Positions 17,067-25,308 of a stretch of DNA of 64,000 nt are shown here, in pieces. The position numbers and the translations under genes were made by a program. The DNA is from Mesorhizobium sangaii (GTDB lineage: Bacteria > Pseudomonadota > Alphaproteobacteria > Rhizobiales > Rhizobiaceae): NCBI RefSeq assembly GCF_014207355.1, contig NZ_JACHEF010000003.1, positions 223,763-287,762 of the forward strand. The letters run 5' to 3'. The number at the start of each line of letters is the position of its first letter. Positions within the stretch are counted from its first letter, which is position 1. The notes beneath the pieces were generated by a model. That model was not told where the DNA came from and searched no databases. It was given only the letters and a program-made list of their open reading frames with translations.

Positions 17067-18541
17067 TGGCCAAGGCGATCATGCTGCAAGGCACGGGTTC
17101 GGATGTCGGCAAGACGGTGCTGGTCGCGGGCCTCTGCCGCGCAGCAAAAAAACGCGGGCTGAAGGTGCGGCCGTTCAAGCCGCAGAACATGTCGAACAAC
17201 GCTGCGGTCGCCGACATTCCCGGCGACAACAAGGCCGGTGGCGGCGAGATCGGCCGCGCGCAATGGCTGCAGGCGATCGCCTGCGGCGTGGCGCCGTCGG
17301 TCCATATGAACCCGGTGCTGCTCAAGCCGCAGACCGATGTCGGCGCACAGGTCATCGTGCAGGGCAAGGTGTTTGGCGAAGCGCGGGCGCGCGACTATCA
17401 GGCGCTCAAGGGCCATCTGATGGACGCCGTGCTGGACTCCTGGAACAAGGTCGGCGAGGGCGCCGACCTGGTCATCGTCGAGGGCGCCGGTTCGCCAGCC
17501 GAGATCAACCTGCGCAGCCGCGATATTGCCAATATGGGCTTTGCAACCCGCACCGACGTGCCGGTGGTGCTGGTCGGCGATATCGATCGCGGCGGCGTCA
17601 TCGCCTCGGTGGCCGGCACGCACCTGATCCTGCCGGAAGAGGACCGGCGCATGATAGTCGGCTACCTCATCAACAAGTTTCGCGGCGACGTCTCGCTGTT
17701 CGATGATGGCATAAAATCGATCGAGAAATTTACCGGCTGGCGCTGTTTTGGTGTCGTGCCGTGGCTGAAGGCGGCGGCACGCTTGCCCTCAGAGGATTCG
17801 GTGGTGCTGGAACGGCTGGCGTCCGGCGAGAGGCGCGCGCTGAAGGTGGCGGTGCCGATGCTTGGCCGCATCGCCAATTTCGACGATCTCGATCCGCTCA
17901 AGGCCGAGCCACAGGTCGAGGTGGTGTTCGTGCCGCCCGGCAAGCCGATGCCGGCCGATGCCGGGCTGGTGGTCATTCCCGGCTCCAAGTCGACAATCGG
18001 CGATCTCCTGAAATTCCGCGAGAATGGCTGGGATCGCGACCTTCTTGCCCACCGCAAGCGGGGCGGTCACGTCGTCGGCATTTGTGGCGGCTTCCAAATG
18101 CTTGGCCGGACGGTGCGCGACCCTGGCGGGATCGAAGGCAGCGTCACCGAGGCCGAAGGGCTCGGCCTGCTCGACGTCGAAACGGTGATGGAACCGAAGA
18201 AGACGGTGCGCAATGTCAGCGCGCGCTCGGTACAATTCGACCTGCCGCTTGAGGGCTACGAAATCCACCTTGGCCACACCACGGGTCCGGACACCATGCG
18301 ACCGTCGGCGATCATCAATGGTGTCGAGGATGGCGCTGTCTCCGCCGACGGCAAGGTGATCGGCACCTATATGCATGGCCTGTTCGGCGCCGACGGCTTT
18401 CGCGGGAAATTCCTCGAGAGCCTCGGCATCAAGGGCGGTGGCATCGATTATCGGGCTGAAGTCGAGCGGGCGCTGGACGAGGTCGCAGCCGAGCTGGAAA
18501 CCCATCTCGACTGCGATGCGATTTTCGCGCTGGCGCGCTAG
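17066..18541 (+). CDS. cobQ: Cobyric acid synthase (glutamine-hydrolysing)
   Basis: 491 residues, full length. The N-terminal P-loop-like synthetase domain (QGTGSDVGKTVLVAGLCR) and RPFKPQNMSNNA segment are followed by a class I glutamine amidotransferase domain with Cys340 in GICGGFQMLG and His437 in GTYMHGLF. It amidates adenosyl-cobyrinic acid a,c-diamide in B12 synthesis. The start overlaps the stop of the DMSP-lyase-like cupin (TGATG), so translation is probably coupled. No other cob genes and no cobalamin riboswitch are visible here. Confidence 0.95.
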   Translation: MAKAIMLQGTGSDVGKTVLVAGLCRAAKKRGLKVRPFKPQNMSNNAAVADIPGDNKAGGGEIGRAQWLQAIACGVAPSVHMNPVLLKPQTDVGAQVIVQGKVFGEARARDYQALKGHLMDAVLDSWNKVGEGADLVIVEGAGSPAEINLRSRDIANMGFATRTDVPVVLVGDIDRGGVIASVAGTHLILPEEDRRMIVGYLINKFRGDVSLFDDGIKSIEKFTGWRCFGVVPWLKAAARLPSEDSVVLERLASGERRALKVAVPMLGRIANFDDLDPLKAEPQVEVVFVPPGKPMPADAGLVVIPGSKSTIGDLLKFRENGWDRDLLAHRKRGGHVVGICGGFQMLGRTVRDPGGIEGSVTEAEGLGLLDVETVMEPKKTVRNVSARSVQFDLPLEGYEIHLGHTTGPDTMRPSAIINGVEDGAVSADGKVIGTYMHGLFGADGFRGKFLESLGIKGGGIDYRAEVERALDEVAAELETHLDCDAIFALAR

Positions 18542-18548
18542 ACCTTGC

Positions 18549-18968
18549 CTATGCCTTTTCGCCGGCCTTCGGCCAGTAGGTGCCGAACGACCAGACATTG
18601 CCTTCCGGATCGCGGCAGATGAACTCGCGGCTGCCATAATCGCGGTCGGTCAATTCCTGGATGATCGTGGCACCGGCCTTCCTGGCTTTGGCATAGGCGG
18701 CATCGGCATTGTCGACGGCGATGTAGATCGACTTGCCGCTGCCCGAGCCGGGCTCGCCGACCATCTTGCCGTAGTCGTCGTCGCGCACCGTGCCCAGCAT
18801 GATCATAGACGAGCCGAAAACCAGTTCGGCATGGTGCACGACATCGCCTTCGCCATAGCGGGCACGGACGCTGAAGCCGAAGGCTTCGCACAGCCAGTCG
18901 ATCATTTTTGCCGCGTCCTTGTAGCGCAGGGCGGGGTACAGGCGCGGCGCTTCCGTGGTGGTGGGCAT
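18549..18968 (-). CDS. VOC (glyoxalase/bleomycin-resistance) superfamily protein
   Basis: 139 residues with the VOC beta-alpha-beta-beta-beta pattern (YPALRYKDAAKMIDWL; later EFICRDPEGNVWSFGTY). Glu/His residues that could bind a metal are present. I start at MPTTTEAPRL because AAGGAGTTCCC sits directly upstream; an in-frame ATG 84 bases earlier lacks this. It converges on cobQ and lies downstream of an AraC-family regulator on the same strand, which may control it. Substrate unknown. Confidence 0.8.
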   Translation of the reverse strand: MPTTTEAPRLYPALRYKDAAKMIDWLCEAFGFSVRARYGEGDVVHHAELVFGSSMIMLGTVRDDDYGKMVGEPGSGSGKSIYIAVDNADAAYAKARKAGATIIQELTDRDYGSREFICRDPEGNVWSFGTYWPKAGEKA

Positions 18969-19088
18969 GGGAACTCCTTCAGTTGGGTTGGTCGATGAAC
19001 CTGGTTTGTGCATGCCCAAAACCGCTGCGCACTTTTGGGCGACATGCATCACTCTGGTCGAAGGCCGTTCCAGCGTCTTGAAGAAATG

Positions 19089-19916
19089 TTACCTGGCAAG
19101 TGCGGTCGGCGTCTCGCCGGCAAGGTCGCGGAATTCGCGTACCAGATGCGCCTGGTCGGCGTAGCCGCAATCGGCGGCGATATCCGCCCAGTCGACGGTC
19201 TGCCGCCTCGACAGGCCAAGCGCCCGGTTGAAGCGCACGATGCGCGACAGCGTCTTGGGGCCGATACCGATCGCGTCGGAAAAGCCGCTGGCGAGATGCT
19301 TGCGGCTCCGGCCCAGCCTTTCGGCAAGCGCCGAAATGCGGGTCCGGCCACCAGAGGTGATGATGCGGTCATAGGCCCAGGCGATTTCGAGCGGCGTTTC
19401 GGCGGCATTCTCGAGACGGGCCGCGACGAAGGCTTCGGCGATGTCGAAACGCGCCGCCCAGTCCGGCGCGTTGCCAAGCCGTTCGCGCAGAGCCATGCCT
19501 TGGGCGCCAAGCACGTCGTCGAGGACGACCATGCTGTCGGTGAGTTCGCTCATAGGCTGCTTGAAAAACCGGCGTGCGCCAAGCGGCGTGAAGTTGACCT
19601 GGACGCAGCAGGCGCCACCGAAGGATTCAATCACCACCGGTCCGGCAAAAAGGCCGGCGGCGAAACTGGCGAAACGGTCATTGTCGCCCGGCGCCTTGCC
19701 GAGGCCGATGGCGAAGGGTTCGGCGAAGCTGATCACCAGCGGCACGGTCAGCGATGCATATTCGACATTGTGGAAATGGCCAGGAGTCGTTTCGCGATAG
19801 CCGCAGATGTCGGTGACGATGCCATCGAGTGCAGCATTGGGCAGGCGCCGGCGCATCTCGAACCGCCCGGCGACGGAGTGGTCCTGTTCCTTCCGGCGAT
19901 GCATCTCAACAGGCAT
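19089..19916 (-). CDS. AraC-family transcriptional regulator
   Basis: 275 residues. The C-terminal double helix-turn-helix domain is clear (RISALAERLGRSRKHLASGF, then IAADCGYADQAHLVREFR). The N-terminal ~170 residues form an effector/dimerisation domain, including the HFHNVEYASLTVPLV segment. ATG 19916 has a good AAGGA six bases upstream, so I prefer it to an earlier in-frame start at 20009, which overlaps the next gene's terminator. It probably regulates the VOC gene that follows 120 bases downstream on the same strand. Confidence 0.8.
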   Translation of the reverse strand: MPVEMHRRKEQDHSVAGRFEMRRRLPNAALDGIVTDICGYRETTPGHFHNVEYASLTVPLVISFAEPFAIGLGKAPGDNDRFASFAAGLFAGPVVIESFGGACCVQVNFTPLGARRFFKQPMSELTDSMVVLDDVLGAQGMALRERLGNAPDWAARFDIAEAFVAARLENAAETPLEIAWAYDRIITSGGRTRISALAERLGRSRKHLASGFSDAIGIGPKTLSRIVRFNRALGLSRRQTVDWADIAADCGYADQAHLVREFRDLAGETPTALAR

Positions 19917-19967
19917 TTGCCATCCTTCCGCGGAGGGAAATCTAGCAGACCCCAGACCAGAATCAAA

Positions 19968-19992
19968 AGCGCCCGGCTTTTGGCCGGGCGCT
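19968..19992 (-). terminator. Intrinsic terminator of the small membrane protein gene
   Basis: AGCGCCCGGC (19968–19977) pairs perfectly with GCCGGGCGCT (19983–19992). Read on the minus strand the stem is followed by TTTTGATT. It lies 28 bases beyond the stop of the gene at 20020. Confidence 0.75.
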
Positions 19993-20019
19993 CCTGGTCC
20001 CCACTTCAAGGGAAACTGG

Positions 20020-20190
20020 TCAGGCGCCGCGCATCAAGCAGCCGCCGGCAAGCACGATGAAGGCAATAAGAACTATCCACACCGATGCGAGTGGAATGAA
20101 CGCAAGAACGCCAAGAGCGGCGAGAACGCCGATGATGGCGATAACAACTGCAATGATGAAAACAATCTGGGTGGGTGCGCTAAGATTCAT
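20020..20190 (-). CDS. Small two-helix membrane protein (56 aa)
   Basis: MNLSAPTQIV starts after GAGGAG six bases upstream. Almost the whole protein is two hydrophobic segments (about residues 8–28 and 31–50) with a short CLMRGA tail. It has its own terminator, so it is expressed as a separate unit. Function unknown; such proteins are common in rhizobia as stress or inner-membrane small proteins. Confidence 0.7.
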   Translation of the reverse strand: MNLSAPTQIVFIIAVVIAIIGVLAALGVLAFIPLASVWIVLIAFIVLAGGCLMRGA

Positions 20191-20243
20191 GTCTGGCTCC
20201 TCGCAACATGATTCGAACAGCGGCATTCTATCAGGGCGGGTGA

Positions 20244-21029
20244 TCACACACCAATCATGACACGCAGCGGGTTCGCCGGGTCGGCCAGTAGCTTCACGGC
20301 CAGCGCAAGGCAGACGACCACCAGCAATGGCTTGATCAGTCTTGCACCGATGCGCATGGCCAGACTGGCGCCGACGCGGGCGCCGAGAAATTGGGCAACG
20401 CCCATCATCAAACCGATTTTCCAGTAGACGACGCCGACCGCGGCGAAGACGATGAAGCCGCCGATGTTGGAGGCGAAATTGAGCAGCTTGGTATGCGCGG
20501 TCGCCTTGAGCACGCCGAAACCGGCGAGTGCGACGAAGGCCAGCATGTAGAAGGAGCCGGCGCCGGGTCCAAACAGGCCGTCGTAGAAGCCGATTGCGGG
20601 CGCGACAGTCAACCCGAACAGGAACGGTGACAGCCGCTCGGCACGGTCGACATCACCCATGTTGGGTTTTATGGCGAAATAAAATGCGATGGCGATCAGC
20701 AGAAGCGGCAGCGAGGCGCGTAGAATATCGCCCGGCACGATCGTTGCCAGCAAGGCACCGGCAGTGCCGCCGGCAAGCGCCAGCAAGGCTGACGGCAGCT
20801 GTCGTCGCAGGTCGACATGGCCATTCGCGGCATAATGGATTGTGGCCGAGCCAGAGCCGAACATCCCTTGCAGTTTGTTGGTTCCAAGGGTTTCGATCGG
20901 TGAGAAACCGGCGAGAAGCAGTGCGGGAATGGTGATCAATCCGCCGCCGCCGGCGATCGAGTCGACAAAGCCCGCGGCAAAGCCGGCGAACGCCAGCATG
21001 GCGACGGTCTGGGTGGTGAGGTCGATCAT
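20244..21029 (-). CDS. TauE/SafE (TSUP) family membrane permease
   Basis: 261 residues with about eight membrane segments. The family signature GFVDSIAGGGGLITIPALL lies at residues 20–38 and is repeated in degenerate form as GFYDGLFGPGAGSF in the second half. The family exports or imports sulfite, sulfoacetate or related organosulfur anions; the substrate is not determined. Start ATG 21029. It is monocistronic. Confidence 0.85.
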   Translation of the reverse strand: MIDLTTQTVAMLAFAGFAAGFVDSIAGGGGLITIPALLLAGFSPIETLGTNKLQGMFGSGSATIHYAANGHVDLRRQLPSALLALAGGTAGALLATIVPGDILRASLPLLLIAIAFYFAIKPNMGDVDRAERLSPFLFGLTVAPAIGFYDGLFGPGAGSFYMLAFVALAGFGVLKATAHTKLLNFASNIGGFIVFAAVGVVYWKIGLMMGVAQFLGARVGASLAMRIGARLIKPLLVVVCLALAVKLLADPANPLRVMIGV

Positions 21030-21180
21030 CTGATGTATGGAAATGTCCGGTGGGCTGAGATATCGGGCGTTCGACCACGACGACCCTGTTTGCGCAAGGC
21101 CGATTCCGCGCTACCTCTATCCCAGCGCGTCGCGCTTGGGTGGAATCATACGACGCATCTGAATCGGAAAGGGGCTCCTG

Positions 21181-21612
21181 ATGGCATTCGCATTGCTGGA
21201 CCAGATACGCTCGATCTTCGACGGCGACCCGGGCGTGCGCAAGGTGGCGGACGATCCGGTCTTGTCGGCGGAACTCTTGATGCTGTTCCGCATGATCCTG
21301 GCCGACGGGTCGGTCAGCGAAAGCGAGATGGTTGCCTTCCGGCGCATCTGCAAGGACGCTTTCGGCATTGCCGAAACCAGCATCGACAGCGTCATCGAAT
21401 ATCTCAACGAGTTCGGCTACGAGACCAACGGCTCGCAGGCGATTGCGCTGTTCCGCGATCTCGACATCGAGCGGCGCAAGCAATTGGCCCGCCACATGGC
21501 CGAGATCGCCAAGGCGGATTCGCAACTGGCCGAAAGCGAGGTGCGGCTGCTCCGGCGCACGCTCGACCTGCTCGACATCAGTCCAGTCGACGTGGTCAAG
21601 CCGGAAGAGTAG
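21181..21612 (+). CDS. TerB-family (tellurite resistance TerB/DjlA-type) protein
   Basis: 143 residues, all-helical TerB-like domain with the acidic pairs typical of the family (RMILADGSVSESEM; EIAKADSQLAESEVRLL). TerB-like domains bind divalent metal near the membrane, and many copies outside ter operons have no known role. It is a single gene, convergent with the ABC transporter operon by 17 bases. Confidence 0.75.
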   Translation: MAFALLDQIRSIFDGDPGVRKVADDPVLSAELLMLFRMILADGSVSESEMVAFRRICKDAFGIAETSIDSVIEYLNEFGYETNGSQAIALFRDLDIERRKQLARHMAEIAKADSQLAESEVRLLRRTLDLLDISPVDVVKPEE

Positions 21613-21628
21613 GGCGCGAACTACCCGC

Positions 21629-23251
21629 TCAGCCCTGCTCCTGCATCCGTCGAGCGATCGCCCGGTGCAAATCGGGAGCGGCGGTGACCAGCACCTTGGC
21701 CGCCTCGGATTGCGGGTGATCCAGCACCTCGTTCGTCTTGCCGCGCTCGACGATCTTGCCGTCATGCATGACCAGCACCTCGTCCGTGATGGCGCGGGCA
21801 ACGGTCAGGTCGTGGGTGATGAAGAGATAGGCGATGCCGAGTTTTTGGTTGAGCTCAGCGAACAAATCCAGGATCTGGGCGCGGATCGAGACATCGAGCG
21901 CCGAGACCGGCTCGTCGGCGACGACCAGCTTGGGGCGGGTGATGATGGCGCGGGCGATCGACAGGCGCTGGCGCTGGCCGCCGGAAAACTCATGCGGATA
22001 TTTGTCCATGTCGCGCTGGTCGAGGCCGACCTCGTGCAGCGCATGCGCCACCATCTCGCGACGTTCGGCGCGCGTCGGCTTCTTGTCCAGCACATGCAGG
22101 GGTTCGGCGACCAGTTTTTCGACCTTCTGGCGCGGGTCGAAGGAGCCATACGGATCCTGGAAGACAACCTGCATGTCACGCCGGGCAGGCTTCAGTTCCG
22201 CTTCGTTCTTGCCGGTGACGGTCTCGCCGCGAAACCGGATCGTGCCCGAGCTTGGTCGGTCGAGCGCCAGGATCATGCGGGCGAGTGTTGACTTGCCGCA
22301 GCCGGAGCGGCCGACCAGCGCCACCGATTGGCCCGGCGCCATCGACAGGGATACGTCATTGACGGCACGGATATCAGGCGCGCGCTTGAACAGCGAGCTG
22401 CGTCGGCCGGGATAGTCGCGGGTCACGCCCTCGACCTGAAGCAGGGGTTGGCCCGATCCGGCGCCATGCGGTCTTGCCCGCGCCGGCACATGCATCGAGG
22501 CCTGCGCCAGCTGGCGCGTGTAGGGATGGAGCTGTTGCGACAGCGTGCGCGCCGTGTCGCCGGCTTCCATCACCTCGCCGTGGCGCAGGATGGTGATGCG
22601 GTCGGCCATCTCGGTCACCACCGCGAGATCGTGCGAGATCAACAGCAGGCCCATGCGGCTCTCCGCGACGAGGTCGCGCAAGAGGTCGAGGATCTGGGCT
22701 TGCAAGACAACGTCGAGCGCCGTCGTCGGCTCATCAGCAATCAGCAGCTTAGGCTTCAACGCACAGGCGATGGCGATGACGACCCGCTGTCGTTGGCCGC
22801 CGGACAGTTCGTGTGGATAGCGCGACAGTGGGAATTTTGCTGAGGGCAAGCCAACGCGGTCGAGCATTTTTCGCGCACGCTCCTCGGCCGCGGCGCGGCT
22901 TGCCCTGGTGTGCCAGCGTATGCCTTCGGCGACCTGTTCGCCGATGGTCTTGACCGGATTGAGCGCGGTCATCGGCTCTTGGAACACCATGCCGATGTCG
23001 TCACCGCGCAGCGCGCACATCTGGTCCTCGGTTGCCGCGAGGATGTCGATGCCGTCGAACGAGACGCGCCCGGTGGCGCGCGCGGCATGAGGCAGAAGCT
23101 GCATCACCGTCAGCGCGGTCATGGACTTGCCCGAACCGGATTCACCGACCAGCCCCATCACCTCGCCGGGCGCAACGGAAAGCTCCATGCCTCTGAGGAT
23201 CGGCGTGTCGCCGATGGTCAGCGACAGGTTCTCGATGTCGAGCAGGCTCAT
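21629..23251 (-). CDS. Peptide/nickel-type ABC transporter ATP-binding protein (fused DppD–DppF)
   Basis: 540 residues with two full ABC ATPase modules. Module 1 has Walker A GESGSGKSM and signature LSGGQRQRV. Module 2 has Walker A GRSGCGKST and signature FSGGQRQRLSIARAI, then VADEPVSALD. Both modules carry the oligopeptide-type C-terminal extension. It energises import by the two permeases encoded just upstream, and the start overlaps the dppC-like stop as ATGA. Substrate class (peptides, opines or N-acyl amino acids) is suggested by the M20 hydrolase in the same run of genes. Confidence 0.92.
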   Translation of the reverse strand: MSLLDIENLSLTIGDTPILRGMELSVAPGEVMGLVGESGSGKSMTALTVMQLLPHAARATGRVSFDGIDILAATEDQMCALRGDDIGMVFQEPMTALNPVKTIGEQVAEGIRWHTRASRAAAEERARKMLDRVGLPSAKFPLSRYPHELSGGQRQRVVIAIACALKPKLLIADEPTTALDVVLQAQILDLLRDLVAESRMGLLLISHDLAVVTEMADRITILRHGEVMEAGDTARTLSQQLHPYTRQLAQASMHVPARARPHGAGSGQPLLQVEGVTRDYPGRRSSLFKRAPDIRAVNDVSLSMAPGQSVALVGRSGCGKSTLARMILALDRPSSGTIRFRGETVTGKNEAELKPARRDMQVVFQDPYGSFDPRQKVEKLVAEPLHVLDKKPTRAERREMVAHALHEVGLDQRDMDKYPHEFSGGQRQRLSIARAIITRPKLVVADEPVSALDVSIRAQILDLFAELNQKLGIAYLFITHDLTVARAITDEVLVMHDGKIVERGKTNEVLDHPQSEAAKVLVTAAPDLHRAIARRMQEQG

Positions 23252-24117
23252 CGCTGCCGCCGCGATTTAGGGTCGAGGATGTCGGCGATGCCATCGCCCA
23301 GGAGGTTGAGCCCAAGCACGGTGACGACGATGGCCATGCCGGGAAAGATCGCCATCCACGACGCCACCACCATGCGGGTCTGCGCGTCGAACAGCATGCG
23401 GCCCCAGCTCGGCATTGGCGGCTGTGCGCCCAGGCCCAGATAGGAAAGCCCGGCTTCGGCCAGGATGCCCAGCGCGAACTGGATGGTGCCTTGCACCAGA
23501 AGCAGCGTCGCAATGTTGGGCAGCACATGTTCGATGCTGATCTGGGTGCTGCTCTTGCCGGCGGCGCGCGCGGCAAGAATGAACTCGCGCGGCCAGATCG
23601 CCAGCGCGCCGGCGCGGGCGACGCGGGCAAACACCGGAATGTTGAAGATGCCGATGGCGATGATGGCGTTGACGGCGCCCGGTCCGAAGATGGCGGTGAT
23701 CATGATGGCCGACAGCAGGGCAGGGAAGGCGAAGACGAGGTCGTTCAGCCGCATCAGTGCCTCGTCGACGAGGCCACCGCGCGCCGCGGCAAAGGCGCCG
23801 AGCGGCACGCCGGCCCCCATGCCGATGCCGACCGCGACCAACGCCACGGCAATCGAATTGCGAGCGCCGACCATGACCATCGACAGGATGTCGCGGCCGA
23901 AATGATCGGTGCCGAACCAGTGCGCCATCGAGGGGGCTTGCGTCTTGTCTGATATCACCAGTTTCGTCACGTCGTAGGGTGTCCAGACGTAGGAAATGAT
24001 GGCCATCGCCAGGACCAGCAAGGTAATGACGAAGCCGGCAACGAAAGCGGTGTTCCTGAACGCCTTGGCCAGGATGCTGGCGAACGTCTCCTCGGGGATG
24101 TCGATGTGCAGCGTCAT
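23248..24117 (-). CDS. ABC transporter permease, DppC type
   Basis: 289 residues with six membrane helices and the EAA loop (AARAAGKSSTQISIEHVLPN). The N-terminal TDHFGRDILSM motif is typical of DppC/OppC proteins. Overlaps the DppB-type gene upstream by four bases and the ATPase gene downstream by four bases, so the three are translationally linked. Confidence 0.92.
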   Translation of the reverse strand: MTLHIDIPEETFASILAKAFRNTAFVAGFVITLLVLAMAIISYVWTPYDVTKLVISDKTQAPSMAHWFGTDHFGRDILSMVMVGARNSIAVALVAVGIGMGAGVPLGAFAAARGGLVDEALMRLNDLVFAFPALLSAIMITAIFGPGAVNAIIAIGIFNIPVFARVARAGALAIWPREFILAARAAGKSSTQISIEHVLPNIATLLLVQGTIQFALGILAEAGLSYLGLGAQPPMPSWGRMLFDAQTRMVVASWMAIFPGMAIVVTVLGLNLLGDGIADILDPKSRRQR

Positions 24118-25061
24118 TGCCGGCTCCTCAGGCGCGGATCGACGACTGCATAAGAAAGATCGACGAGGAGGTTGACGGCAATGACGGCGGCGACCAGCAG
24201 CATGACGACGCTTTCGACGACGATCAGGTCGCGCTGGGTGATCGCCTGGAAGACCAACCGGCCGAGCCCGGGCAGATAAAAGACATTCTCGATGATGATG
24301 GTGCCGGCAAGCAGGAAGGCGAACTGCAGGCCAAGAATGGTCAGCACCGGGATCATGGCGTTGCGCAGCGCGTGCCGCCACAGCACTGCGCGATAGGGCA
24401 GGCCCTTGGCGCGGGCGGTGCGGATATAGTCCTCGTTCAGCACCTCGATCAGCGCCGAGCGGGTGACGCGCGCCAGGATGGCCGCCTGCGGCAAGGCAAG
24501 CGCCACTGCCGGCAGCAGAAGCGATTTCAACGCCGGCCAGGGGCCGGCGCCCCAGCCGGGAAAGCCGCCGGCCGGGACCAGCCGCAGCCAGACGGCGAAG
24601 ACATAGATCAGCATCAGCGCGAACCAGAAATTGGGGACGGCGACGCCAAGCTGGGCAGCGCCCATCGCCACCGTGTCGCCGGCCCGTCCGCGCCTGCTGG
24701 CCGAAAACAGGCCGACCGGAATGGCGATGATGGTGGAGAGTGCAAGCGCAATCAGCGCCAGCGGCAAGGAGACAGCCAGCCGCTCGCGCACGAGATCGAT
24801 GACCGGCACCGAATAGGTGTAGGAGCGGCCGAAATCGAGGCTGAGCAGGCCGCCGGCCCAATGCAGGTAGCGCCAAGGCAGCGGTGCGTTGAGGCCCATC
24901 TGGTTGCGCAACAGGTCGACCTGGTCGGCGCTGGCGTTCATGCCCAGCATCAACCGCGCCGGGTCGCCGGGCAGGATCTCCAGCACGGCGAACACCACCA
25001 TGGAGGCCAGCACCAGCGTGGCGATGGCGATGGTGAGGCGTTTGAGGAGATAGGCGGTCAT
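24114..25061 (-). CDS. ABC transporter permease, DppB type
   Basis: 315 residues, N-terminal MTAYLLKRL typical of DppB/OppB, six helices, and the EAA loop (TARAKGLPYRAVLWRHALRN). Forms the channel with the DppC-type partner. A long inverted repeat separates it from the upstream substrate-binding protein gene, which may reduce its expression relative to that gene. Confidence 0.92.
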   Translation of the reverse strand: MTAYLLKRLTIAIATLVLASMVVFAVLEILPGDPARLMLGMNASADQVDLLRNQMGLNAPLPWRYLHWAGGLLSLDFGRSYTYSVPVIDLVRERLAVSLPLALIALALSTIIAIPVGLFSASRRGRAGDTVAMGAAQLGVAVPNFWFALMLIYVFAVWLRLVPAGGFPGWGAGPWPALKSLLLPAVALALPQAAILARVTRSALIEVLNEDYIRTARAKGLPYRAVLWRHALRNAMIPVLTILGLQFAFLLAGTIIIENVFYLPGLGRLVFQAITQRDLIVVESVVMLLVAAVIAVNLLVDLSYAVVDPRLRSRQ

Positions 25062-25110
25062 GGGACCGCTGCGTTGCCGAGGGCAGACAACAGGTGACGA
25101 TAGCGTTCTG

Positions 25111-25273
25111 CGACGCCCCCCTCTGTCCTGCCGGACATCTCCCCCTCAAGGGGGGAGATCGGCAATTTCAGCGCAGGCGCTACAAAGGCTTCATTGATGA
25201 ATGGCGAAAGCGGTGACAAGAGCGAAATCTCCCCCCTTGAGGGGGAGATGCCCGGCAGGGCAGAGGGGGGCGC
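25111..25273. repeat. Long inverted repeat between binding-protein and permease genes
   Basis: Left arm 25111–25159 and right arm 25227–25273 are near-perfect complements over about 47 bases (CATCTCCCCCTCAAGGGGGG in the left arm). They enclose a 67-base loop. It resembles dispersed rhizobial palindromes and would fold into a very stable hairpin in the operon transcript. Confidence 0.8.
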
Positions 25274-25308
25274 GAAGGGGCGCAAGGGTCGCCTTTTGGC
25301 CAACACCC

